64,000 bases of DNA. Origin: Rebecca billardiae RCC1528 (taxonomy: Eukaryota > Haptophyta). The stretch lies in NCBI GenBank assembly GCA_965240325.2, contig OZ251249.1:682001-746000 (forward strand), written 5' to 3'. The notes below the pieces were generated by a model. The model saw only the letters and a program-made list of their open reading frames with translations. It was not told where the DNA came from and did no database searches. Shown here in pieces: positions 21,315 through 33,300 of the stretch (its first letter is position 1; the number at the start of each line of letters is the position of its first letter). The translations under genes were made by a program, and so were the position numbers.

Positions 21315-24300
21315 CTGCGCCGGGCCGCGGCCGCGCACCGCCCGCCGCGCGGGGGCGCGCGAGCGAGGGGGCGGCGCGTGAGCCGGGCGTGGGTGCTGCG
21401 GCCGCCGCGCGCGCACGACGCGGCACGCACCTCCACCCGCGCGCTCTCGCTCAGCGCGTCGGCCGCGCGCGCCGTCACGTCTTCGAAGAGCTTGCTGCCC
21501 CCCGCGCCGAAGCGGCGCGAGCTGAGCGCAAGGACCTGTGCGAGAGCGGTTAGGGAGGGTGAGTAGGGTGTAGGGTTAGGGTAGTCGGGTGGTAGGGTTG
21601 GGGGTAGGGCTCGGGTTCGGGTGAGATGCGTTCGCGCGTGCGGAAGTGGGCGGCGCCGACGGGCGACGGGCGCGGCGCGTGCGGCACGGGCGGCGCGCGC
21701 GCGCGGCAGGCAGGCAATCGGCCGCGCACGAATGGCCTACCCCGCGGCGCGGCGCGCCCCCGCCGCCCGAGCAACGCTGCTGCCGGGCGAGCGCGAGTGC
21801 ACCCGGGCCGGGCGCGGCGCCGGGCGGCCGTGCCGCCGCGCGCGCGCGTGGGCGCGCGCATCCGGGCGTCTGCGCGCGCGCGCCTTCTTTGCATAGACGA
21901 AGAGCGACGGCAGCTTGGGCAGCTTCGCCTCGCCCTTCGCGCCCACGGCGACGCTCATCTTGAGGCCCTGCCCCAGCGCAGCTGCACGCCGCAGCACGCA
22001 GCACGCAGCACGCAGCGCGCAGCGTGCGCGCCGCGGCGGGTCGGGGCGGCGTGAGCGCGTGCGCGCGTGAGCGCGGGCGGAGGCGGCGCGCCGGGCGCGC
22101 GCGCGCGCGCACACCCGCTCCGCCCGCCGGCGCGGTCACGGTGACCGGGATCGACTTGGAGAACTGGCCGCGGCCCGCCAGGTTGCGCCCGGCCAGCCTG
22201 AACTGGTACCGCCGGCCCAGCTCGAGCCTGCAGCCGCAGCCGCAGCAGCGGCAGGTCCAAGCCGCGCCGCGCGCGCGCGTGCGAGCGTGGTGGCGCGTGA
22301 GCGGGGCGCCTCAGCCGAGCGCGCGCCGGCGCGCGGCGCCACGCTACGCGGCGTGCACGCACGTGCGCTCACGCGCGCGCAAGCCCACCCGCCCGCGCAT
22401 GCACGCACAGCACACCCCACCCAAGCCCGGTCGCCGCATGCGCGCACAACGCGCGCCCGCGCGCGCCCGCAACTGCCAGCAACCGCGCGCGCCGCGCGCG
22501 CCGCGCGCGCCGCGCGCGCCCTCGCACCCGAGCGTCGCGAGGTCGAGCTCCATGGGCAGGCGCGGCAGCTCGCGGATGATCGGCGCAGACGCGGTGGCGC
22601 CGCCCGCCGCCGCCGCCGACGAGTCGTCGGGCTTGATCTGTGCACGGCGGGACGCGGCGGCGCGCGGCGCCGGAGGCCAGTCGCGGCGCGCGCGCGCGCG
22701 CGTGAGCGCAGACGGTGCGGTCGGCGCGGCGCGCGCGCGGCGCGCGCGGTCGGCGCGGCGCGCACCTCGAGGACCCACTTGCTCGCCTTGCGCTTCTCCT
22801 CCTTCTCGAGGGCCTTCGCCACGAGCTCGACGCGCAGCTGCGACGCGCCGCGCTCCTCGGGCAGCGGCGTGAGCTGCGGCGCGGGCGGCGGCGGCGGCGG
22901 CATCACAAGGTGCTGCGGTGCCTTTTTGATGAGCACCGTCTCGCCTGCGCGGATGTGGCCGTAGTGCGTGAAGAGCGCCTGCGTGGCGGTGTGCCTGCAC
23001 CAGACGGAGAGCGTGTCGAGGAACCACGCGCCCGCGCCGCCCTCGCGCCGCTCGATCCGGAGCTGCACGTTCGCCAGGTCGTAACCGACATCGAGTAACG
23101 GCTTTCCGCTCGCGTCGCGCGACACGTCGAATGTTTCGACCGTGCCGCGCTCGAAGCGGTGTGGCGCCTTGAGCTTGATCTCCTCGGTGGGCGTGCGGCC
23201 GTCGGCCCCGCCGAGCAGGCGCAGGCTCACCGTGCCGTCGAACGCCGCCTGCTCTGCGTCGCCCGTCGCCACCGCGATCCGGTACAGAGGGCACACAGGG
23301 AGTTCCGCCCAGTCGGCGCCCACCAGCGTCGGCTTGGCCGCGTCGGTCCCCTCGAAGCGCCATGCGGATTGGTCCGAGAGCGAGGTGAGCGTTGCGGACT
23401 GCAGCCGCCACTCGGGCCCGCTGGCGTCGTCGTCGTCGAGCGAGAAGGCGGCCGAGCTCAGGTCCGAGAGCGGCTCCACCGTCTTGAGCAGGAACACGTC
23501 GGTCTGCCCGGGCTTGAAGAGGCGCGGCCGCGTCGCCTTCACGCGCGCGCCCGAGTCCGCCTTCACAGAGAATCGATACTCGGGATTCTTCGACTCGGCG
23601 GAGAGCTCAAACGAGTCGTCGGCGTCGCCGCCGTGGAGGAGGTCGAGCACCGCGCTCTCGCGCGGCTCGCCGCTCTCCGTGCCGAACTCGGTGCGGAACA
23701 GCGCGAGCCACACCGGCTCCTCCGCGCCGCCCGCCGTGCCGGTCGAGACGGCGGACGCTTTGGCGCGCGTCGTCACGCGAAGCTCGTACTCGTACGTCTG
23801 TTCCTTGTCCGCGTCCGCGAGGTCGTCGGGCGTGGGCGGCAGCTCCTTCGAGAGGAGCGCGGAGACGCGCTCGTCCAGCTCGCGCACCTGCGTGCGCGGC
23901 GGCCACGAGAGAAAGGGGCGGCGCGCGCGTGGCGGCGGCGGCGGTTGGCGCGCGCGCCGAGCGCGCCCGCAAGCGCGCGCCGCGCGGCCGCGCGCGCGCG
24001 CACACGCCGCGCGCGCGGGGGCGGGCGGGCCGTCGCGGCGCGCGGCGCAGGGCGCACGGCCGCGCGCGCGTGCGCGTGCGCGCTTGCGTGCGCGCACCTC
24101 GTCCAGCACCTTCTCGATCTGCGAGAGCTGCCCCGACGTCTTGACGAGGTTGCGCCCGCGGCTGCGCGGCGTCTCACTCGGCTGCTCGGGCGCGGGCGCG
24201 GCCGTGTAACGCTCGTCGTCGCCGCGCTCTCCCCAGTCGCGCAGCTCGGCGAGGCGCAGCGAGCCCGTGGATACGACAGAGGCGGTCTGCACCGTGCGCA

Positions 24301-27300
24301 GCACAGGCGCGAGCGCCGCCGTCGCACTCGCGCCCGCGCCGCCGCCGCGCGCGCCGCCGCCTGCGTGCTTGGACTCGCGGTAGGCCTTCTTGTCCACCGA
24401 CGCCCAGTGCATCAGCTTGGCGCGCAGCAGCACCTGTGCGCGCGTGCGTGCGTGCGTGGGCGCGTGTGCGCGCGTGAGTGCGCGCGTGTGTGTGTGTAGG
24501 CGAGTGCGGGTACTGTGTCCGCGCACACGCGCAGCGCAAGGCAACCGCGCGGCGCAGGCTGCGGCTCGGCGCGCGCGCGGCTGCTGCGCCCAACGGCCAC
24601 ACGCAGGCAGAGGCAGCAGACGAGCCGAAGCGCGAAACAAAGGCCACAACAAAAGGGGGCGCGCGCGCGCGCACCTTGTCCATCACGTTGAGCCACTTGT
24701 GCAGCAACGGCAGCATCGCGCGCAGCGCCTCGAGCGCGCCGCGGCAGACCATCTTGGCCGTCCACAGCTTGCGGAGCGCGCCGTTGTACAGCTGCTCGCA
24801 GTCCTCCGCCGAGTAGACCGCGCCGCCCGACGCGGCGGCCGCCGCGGCGGCCGCCGCGGCGCGCTCCGCCGCGGCGCGCTTCTGCGCGCGCGCCGCGGCG
24901 GAGCGGCCGCGCGCGCGCGTGCTCTGCGCGCCGTATGCCACCGCCGCCGCCGCCGCCGCCTCCGGATTTTGGAAGAGCTCGGGGTAGGTTGCCTTGTAGG
25001 ATTCGCGCAGCAGCTCGTGCAGCGAGACCTCCCACCCGTCCACGAGCCGCTGCTGGATGCCCACCACCTGCAAGCACGCGCACAGCCGACCAGCCGCGGC
25101 GGGGGGCGCGCGGAACACGCAGAGCGCGCGCGCGCAGGCGGGTGTGTGCGTGGGCGCGGCCGCGGCGGGCGAGCGGCGGCCCGTCAGCCGCGCAAAGGCA
25201 CAGCAGCACAGCGCCGCGCGCGGACAGCAGCCAGCCGCCCGCAGCGGCCACACGCTCGCGCGCACGCGCGGCACTCGGCCGCTCGGCCGCGCGGCGGCGC
25301 GGCGGTGGCGTGCGGCGCGCAGGCGCGCTCGGTGCGGCGCGTGCGCGCGCGCGCGACGCTGGCGCGCGTGTGCGCGCGCACCTCTGTGACGAGGTTGAGC
25401 ATGCCCTCCTCGAACTGGTCGAGCTTCGCCTCGTTGGAGCGCTCGAGCATCGCGCGCGTCGGCGCCGCCATCGAGCCCCACGTCGCGCGCCCCGGGTCGT
25501 CCTGCCCGCCGAGGCCAAACATTGAGAACAGATCGGCGGCGCCTCGGCTCGAGCGGCGCTCGGCGGCGCCGGCGGCGCCGGCGGCGCCGGCGGCGCCGCC
25601 GTCGGCCGGGTGCGCGGGCTTTGCGGCGCTGCTGCGCGCGAGCGACTCGGCGCGCTTGACGAGCCACGCCCTGCCGAACCGCTCCATCTCGCCGAGCAGC
25701 CGCAGCTCCGCCTGCCGCTTCGCCGCGTACATCGCTTCGGTCTTGCGGCCGTCCACGCGCGACTTGACGAGCGCTAGCTGCCGCTGCAGCGCGCGCAGTG
25801 TCTGCTCCTCGACGCTCGCCGCGCGGTCGAGCTCGGAGACGCGGCGGTCGACCTCGGACTCCTGCGCGCGGGCGCACGGCGTGCGTGGGCGGCGCGCGTG
25901 AGCGGTGCCACGCCCGCGCCGCGCGCCGCGGAGCCTCGGGGCGGCCGCGCGCCCGCGCGCGCGCTCGCGCGCGATCCCGCCTGCGTCGCGCGTCCGCCGC
26001 GGCCGCCGCGTCCGCCGCGTCCGCCGCGCCGAGCGCGCGCGCACCTCCGCGCCCTCCCACGTGTACTTGAGGAAGCAGTTGCGCTCGTCGACGGCGTACG
26101 GGTCGTTGCTCGTCAGCTTCGCCAGCTCGGCCGGGTCCGTCACCGCCGCGGGCAGCTGCAGAGGCACCGGCGCGCGGTTGATGGCTGGAACAGTGACGAC
26201 AGGCGCGCGGCCGCGGCGCGCGGCCGCGGTCGCCGACGGCATCGCGCCGCCCTTCGCGACGGCGAGCATCTCGTCGTCGGAGAGCCCGGTGCGCACGTGC
26301 CCGGACGCGTCGGTCGACCACGCCACCAGCCCCGCCGCGAACGTGAGCGTGCCCACGGGGACGTGCAGTCGCGTGATGGACGGCGGAAGCAGACGAGCCA
26401 GCGCCTGCGGCCGAGCGCGCGCGCGCGGAGGCGGTGGCGGCGGTGGCGGCGGTGGCGGCGGCGCGCGGCGGTGGCCGCGCGGGTGGCGGCGGGGGCGCGG
26501 GTGAGCGTCGCCGGCCCCCGCCCGCGCAGCGCGACGGGCAGGCTCGCGCCTCGCGCGCGGGCGACTCACCGCCTGCGGATTGGCGCGTAGCTCGGTCGCG
26601 CGCGCGCGCGCCGACGCCTGCCGACGTCCGGTGCGCCGCTGTGCGTTGTGCCGCTCCGCCTCCTCCTGCGACGAGATGAGCAGCGAGTCGACGGCGGCGA
26701 CCACGAAGCTGCGCACGGCGCGCGCGGGGGCGCGGCGCGCGTGCCCGCGTGCGCTCGCAGCGTCAGCAGCCGCACACGCGCGCCGCGCTCTCACGCGCGC
26801 GCTTACGCGCGCCGCGCCGCGCCGCGCCGCGCTGTGCCGGCCGCCGCTTGGAATAAGGAGGAGGCGCGCGCGGCGGGCAGCGCGCGGCGGACGCCGCGCC
26901 GCGCGTACCCTTTCCACCCGCGCACCTGCGCGCGCGTCTCGGGCACCTCCACCACCGCCGCGGCCCCCTCCGCGCCCTGCGCCGCGCCGCTGCCGGGCGC
27001 GCCCGCAGGCCAGATCAGATCGGCGAGCGAATCGGTCGCGCCCGCGGCCTCAAACAATTCGAGTATTGGCATGTCCATGTCCTTCGCCACCACCGTGCGG
27101 TCGGCGACGGTGACCGAGCTGCGAGCGCGCGCGCGCGCGCGCGCACGGCCGCGCCAGGGGGTGAGCGCGCGTGCTCGCGCGCGCGCGCGGGCGGCGCGCG
27201 GCGAAGCGGCGGCGGCGGCGGTGCCTGCGTGCGCGCCGCGTGCGCGCGCGCGCGACCGGTGCCGCGCGCGCGCGCCGCCGGCCGCGCGGCCCGCGCGCAC

Positions 27301-30300
27301 CGGCTGCGCTCGCCCGTCTTGTCGACGAGCTTGACGGCGCCGTCGGCCTTGCCCTCGGCGGCCAGCAGCTCGCTCAGCCGCACCCAGCACCGCCCGATCG
27401 GGTCGCTCACCATGCCGTTGGACGCGTCTCGCGTCGGCGGCGAGAGCGCCGCGTGCAGCGCCGGCTCGAGCGCCGCGGCGCGCCGGAGCTCGCGCACGCG
27501 CTCCGCCTCGGCGGCCGCCTCGATCGAGTCGGCGGGCGGCGGGCGCCACTCCTCGCGCGCGGCCTCGAACGCCGCCGTCTCGCGCCGGTACCCCACCGCG
27601 ACGAACAGCGCCTCGCGCAGCTGCCGCTCCAAGACGTCGTTCAACTCGAGCGGCAAGTACGGCGGACCGCCAATATCGCCCGGCTGGCGGCGGTGCACCT
27701 CGAAGCGGAGCAGGCACTCCTCCGCGTGGGTGTACGCGTCGTTGTCGATCGCGAGCACCAGACGCTCGTCCCACCACACGGGCACGGCGTCCGCGGACGC
27801 GGCGCGCTTCTTCTTGGGCGGCGCGGCCGCGGCGGCGGCGGCGCCGCCCGCCGCCGCCGCGCCCGCCGGCTTGGCGGCGCCGCCATCCTTGCCGCCGGCC
27901 GCCGCCGCGCCCGCCGCGGGCTTCTGGCCGCTGCTCGCGGCGGCGGCGCCGTTGGCAGCCGCGGCGGCACCACCGCCGCCTCCGCCTGCCCCGGCCGCGG
28001 GCGCGTCCGCCACGGTGGGCGCCAGCTTCTTGAGGTTGCCCACGATGGTCGGCAGCCGCGCCTGCCGAGCGGCGCGCGGCGCGCGGCGCGGGCGGGCGGG
28101 CGGGCGGGCGGGCGGGATGGGATGGTCAGTTGAGGGCAGGGGCGCGCGCACGCTTGCGCGCGACAGCACGGCCGCACACACTCGGGTCGGCGCGCCCGGC
28201 GGCGCGCGACCCCCTCGCTCTCCGCGCGCGCGCCCCGAACCCCAACCCTAACCCCAACCCTACCACCCTAACCCTACCCTAACCCTCAGCCCCAAGCCTC
28301 AGGCCCGCACCTTGGCGCCGCCCGCCTCGCGCGAGCCCGGCTTCGTCACGAAGAGCTCCTCCTCCGCGGTGCCGAGCGCGGCGTACGCGACGGTGAGGAA
28401 CACGTCGTCCAGCTCGAGCGCCATGCCCAGCCGCTTGGCGAGCGTCGCGAGCTCGACGATCAGGATGCGCTGCATGCCGCCGCGGTCGCCGAGCGCGTCG
28501 GACCGCGCCGCGCCGCCGCCCGCCGCGGCCGCGCCGAGCCCGCCGTCGGCGAGCTTGCCGCCCAGTGTGAGCCGCTTGTGCTTCGGGCTCCCGCGCGGCG
28601 AGCCGACGCCGTCGTGCGCCGCCGACCCGCCGGCGCCGCCGTCGGCGCCGCCGCCCGCCGCGCCGCTGCTGTGCGTCATGCGGTAGGCCGCCTCGCGCGC
28701 GCGTCCCTCCGCCTGGGCTCGCGCGGCGGCGGCGCGGCGCGCGCGGCGGCGCGGCGCGGCGCGCGGCGGTGACGCGCGTAAGTGCCGCGCGGCGCGGCGG
28801 GTGTTGCGGCGGCGGCGGCGGCGGCCATCAGCGTCGCGCGCGCGCAGCGCACGCCCCCGCGCGCGCGCCGCGCCGCGCCGCCGCACCTCCGTCAGTACGC
28901 GGACCAGCACCGGCGTGCCTTTGTCGGCGACGCCGCGCGCGCGCGCGCCCGAGCCAGCGTAGCCGCGCGCGGTGAGCAGCGGCGCGGCGTCGCCGAGCGC
29001 CGCGCCCTGCGCGTCCGTGAGCAGCTCGACGAGCGTGGCGCGCACCGCGTCCGCCCGCCGCTGCGCGAGCTCCGTCAGCTGGTCCACCGAGAGCGCCGCC
29101 GTGCCCGCCGCCGCGTCGGGGTGGGCGGTCAGCTCAATACTCACACGAAGCAACGGTGAGCGCGCCAGTAGCAATTCGGCGTTCACGGCCGCGAGAGCGC
29201 GCGCCGCCGAGCCGAGGAGGATGGAGGTGGCGGTGGGCGTGGCGAACTCGGCGCCCGCCTTTGCAAAGTGCACGCCGCGCTTGAGCCGCAGCTGCATCCG
29301 CGCGAGGTCCAGCTCGACGTCCGGCGCCGTGTCGGCGAGCCGTGCCTCCGCCGCCGGTTGGAGCTGGGATGCGGCGGGCGGCGGCGGGAAGGGCGCGGCG
29401 CGCGGACGCGAGCGACGAGCGCGGGTGGAGGTGCGCGGCGTGAGCGCGCGAGGCGCGAGCGCGCGGCCGCGGGCAGGGCAGCGCGCGCGCGTCGACGGCA
29501 CGGCGCGCAAGCCCAGCGCGCGCCGCGCGCGCCCGACGCGCGCACGCACGCGCACGCGCCACCGCCGCGGCCCGCGCCGCGCGCGCACGGCCGCGCGCGC
29601 GCGCACCCTCTGCAGAAATGCGGCATACTCGCTGCGGTCCGTGCCCGCGCTCGGCGCGCCGAGCACGCCGCCGCGCGGGCGCGTGACGGTCGGCAGCCGC
29701 GCGACCAGCCTGGGGTAGATCTCGTGCGGCGGCAGCTCGCCCAGCCACATGACGAACGAGCCCGACGCGACGACGAGTGGGTGGCGCACGCGCGCGCGCG
29801 TGAACTCGCCCGGCCGCTTCGCGCCGCCCGGCCCGCCGCCGCGCCGCCGCTCGCCCATCTCGAAGTCGACGCGCGGCTGCGCGGCCGCGACCAGCCGATA
29901 CAGCTTGCGCAGCGTGCGCACCTTGCGCGCGCCCTCGATCGCCGTGCCGCCGCCGCTGCCGCCGCCGCCACCCTCGGCCTCATCCGCGGCGGCGGCGGCG
30001 GCGCCGCCCTCGCCACCGCCGCCGCCGCGCGGCGAGGGCGGCGCCGCGCCGCCGCCCTCGCCGCCGCCGCGCCGCTTCTGCACGCCGGCCGCCTGCCGCC
30101 ACGACGCGCGCGCCTCGTCGTGGTCGAGCTGCCGTCCGTACGCGGTCACGTCCTCGTCCTCGGCCAGCGCGAGGTACGCGTCGCACCTGCACCGCGCCGC
30201 GCAGCACAGCAAAGCGCAGCACCGCGCAGCACAGCGCAGCACAGCACAGCACAGCACAGCACAGCGCAGCGCAGCACAGCACAGCGCAGCACAGCACAGC

Positions 30301-33300
30301 ACAGAGCGCAGCACAGCGCAGCACAGCGCAGCACCGCGCACGCGTACACAGATAGCCACGCGAGCACACGGCGCGCACGGGGCGGGAGCGGTGGATGGGC
30401 GGGCGGGCGGGCGCGCCGGCCGGAGGGCGCCGCGGAGGGGGGAGGCGTGTGGTTGGGTCAGCGGCAGGGGCGGCGCGCGAGGGGCGGCGCGCTCGCGCGA
30501 GCACGCGCGCGCGCGCGGCGCGGCACTCCGCCGCGCGGCGCGCACGCGGCGGCGGCAGCAGCAGCGGCGGCGGCGCGCGCACGCGGCGGCGGCCGCAGCG
30601 GCAGCGGCGGTGTCGCGCGCACCACTCCTCGTCGTCCAGGTCCTGCGGGTCGCGCACGTGCCGCCGCGCCGCCTCCGCCGCCATGTAGTCCAGCAGCGCG
30701 TACCGCTGCGCCCACAGCTCCGGCAGCTTGAGCGCGAGCGTGAGCGCGCGCTCGGAGAGCGGTTCGCACGACGGCTCGCTCCACTCAGCGCGGCCCGTGT
30801 CCGGCGCGTACTCGAAGACGGCGCGCGCGTCGTACGCCGCGGCCCACTCGCCGACGATCACCTCGCCCTGCCGCTCACCGAGGAACGACGCCGCGGGCGG
30901 GAAGAAGCCAGGCTTGACGGGGGGCGTGTACCGTTTGGTCCACGAGAGCTGCGTGCCGCGCGCGTCCGCCGCCTTGCCCTCGATGGTGAACGCGCCCACC
31001 TCGTCCTTGCCCGAGCCCGAGAGCACCACGCCCGCCAGCCCCTGCTCCGAGAAGATGATTTGCATCGAGGAGAGCTGCCGAGACTTCTCTGCTCGGCGGG
31101 AGGGCGGGCGGGCGGGCGGGGAGGCGGAAGGGAGGGCGGGGGTTGGCGCGTGTGCGCGCGCCGCGCACACGCGCGGTGCGCTGTGCGCGCGCCGCGCCGC
31201 GCCCACCCGTCCCCCGCGCGCCGCGCGCCGCGCGAGGCCAAGGAGGGCGGCGCACGCAGCGCGCCGCGCCGCGCGGGGTTGCGCGTGCCGTGTTCAAAGT
31301 AGCCCGTCCACAGCCCCGAGATGCGCGTGGTCTCGGGCACGGCGTTGGTCACCTCGTGCAGCAGTCTGTCCTTTCCCTTGCGCCGCAGCGCCACGCCCGC
31401 CTGGATCCGCCCGCCGTCGACGGAGCCGGGCAGCTTGAGGTCGAACCAGCCGAGGTTGCCCTCGTGCAGCTTTGCAAAGTCGGCGAGCTTGAGCCGCACC
31501 TCGCCCAGCGCCGCGCCGAGCGGGTTGGACGGCTTGACGTCGACGATCGAGATTGCAATCTCCCGCCGGCGCACCTCGTCGCCGTCAAGCCCGTGCCACT
31601 CGGGCGAGCGGTACCCCCACGCGGCGTGGCCAGTCTTGGTGTGCACCGCGGCGGTGGTGACGGCGTACCCGCCCACCTTGGCGCGCGCGCGCACGTTCAG
31701 CTCGCGCTTGCTGCCTGCCGCGGCGCGCGCGCCGGCGCGGCCGGGGCGGGCGGGCGAGGCGGCGCGCTGAGCACGCGCGGGCGCGCGCCACGCGGGCACT
31801 CGAGGCTGCCCCCCTCTCCCACCCACGCGCGGCGCGCTCAACGTGCGCGCGCGCGCGCGCGGACGCGCGCGCGCCGCACCGAACAGCCCGCCGCCGCCCT
31901 GCTTCCACTTGACGTCCACCGCGGCGAGCGTGATTCGCATCTCCCAACCGTCCTCCTCGTCCGACTCGTCCGAGCCGTACCCGCCGCCGCCGAACAGACC
32001 GCCGCCGCCGCCGCCGCCGGAGCTCGAGTGACTCTCGCGGTCGGCGGCCGCGCCGGACACGCCGCGCGCGCCGGACGTGCGCGTGGCGCCCCGCCCTCCG
32101 AGCTTGAGCCCGAAGAGCGTCCTGCGCCCGCGCGCGCCGCCCGCGCCTGAAGTACGCGGCACGCCGAGCGCCTCCAGCGCATCCTCGTCCAGCTCGGGCA
32201 GCTCGTACGGGACGCACGTCGGGCCGAGCAGCCGCGCCTTGATCCCGTTGAGCGACGAGTAGAGCTCCTCCGCCGAGCGGCACGCGACGTACTTTTGCGT
32301 CGCGAGCAGTTTCTGCGGGGCGCGTGCGCGCGCGCGGGTGCGCGCGCGTGCGCCGTGCCAGGCGCCGCGAGGGCGGTGCGGCCGGCGCGGGGGGCGCGCG
32401 CGGTTAGCGCGCGCGCGCGCGCGCGCGCGCACGGCAGGGCCGGAGCGCCCGCGCCGCCACGCGCGCCGGCCGCCACGCCGCGCGGCCCGCGGCCCGCCCC
32501 CCCCGCGCGCACCTTGCGCCGGTGCACCTCCCGCATCGGCAGCAGCCGCTGCAGCCGCTGCAGCAGCAGGAGTTCCTCTGAGAGGGAGACTGAGCGCGCG
32601 CCCTCGTCCAGGTCTGCGTAGTAGTCAAGGGTGGTAAGCATCTGCTGCTGCAGCAGGTCGCGCAGCCACAGCATCGTCTCGAGCCGCTGCAGCTGCCGCG
32701 TGAGCGCCTTGCACTCGTCCGCAGGCGCCGCGGCGAACTTGGCGAGCGCGGTGAACTCGCCAATCAGCATGGCCGCCGGCTGCACGTTGAGCGTGGCGGT
32801 CGAGATCAGGATGGAGGGCGACGCGACGGGCGCGGCCACCTGCCCTGCGAGCTGCGTCAGCTCGAGCGTCATCGACTCGAGCGAGCTGTGGTCCAGGTTG
32901 AGGCACGCCGTGCACAGCTCGGCGAACGCGCCGCGCTCGACCGCGCCCTCGCCCGCCTGGATGAAGGCGGAGAGGGTGAGCTCGAACGCGCGCGACGAGA
33001 GAAAGACGGCGCCAAACGGGACGAGGGTGAGACGCTCCAGGTCGAGGAAGGCGGGCGGCGCGCCGTGCGCCGCGCCGAGCATCGCGTGCCACAGCTGCAG
33101 CAGCACGCCCAGCCGCCCGGCCGAGCGGAGGAACATCTGCTCCAGCATCGCGCGCCCCTGCTCCGCAGTGAGCCGGCCGAGCGGCGCCCAGCGGAGCGCG
33201 ACCAGCTCTGCGATCACCTCCGGGTTGAACGAGCCGTGCACCAGCGCGTACTCCTTGATCACCTCCAGCGTGGCGGCGAGGCTGAGCGGCCCGCCGCCGC

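Noticed and set aside
21549-28290. Telomere-like tracts as a sign of a chromosome end
   Set aside because: They are short, degenerate, in both orientations and flanked by coding exons of continuous genes, so they are interstitial.
28887-29363. OmpA-like exon as bacterial contamination
   Set aside because: It is bounded by spliceosomal introns of the local GTGCG type and joins in phase to the rest of the gene.
30187-30345. Regular short repeats as a CRISPR array
   Set aside because: The repeat units are contiguous, degenerate and without unique spacers; this is an intronic minisatellite.
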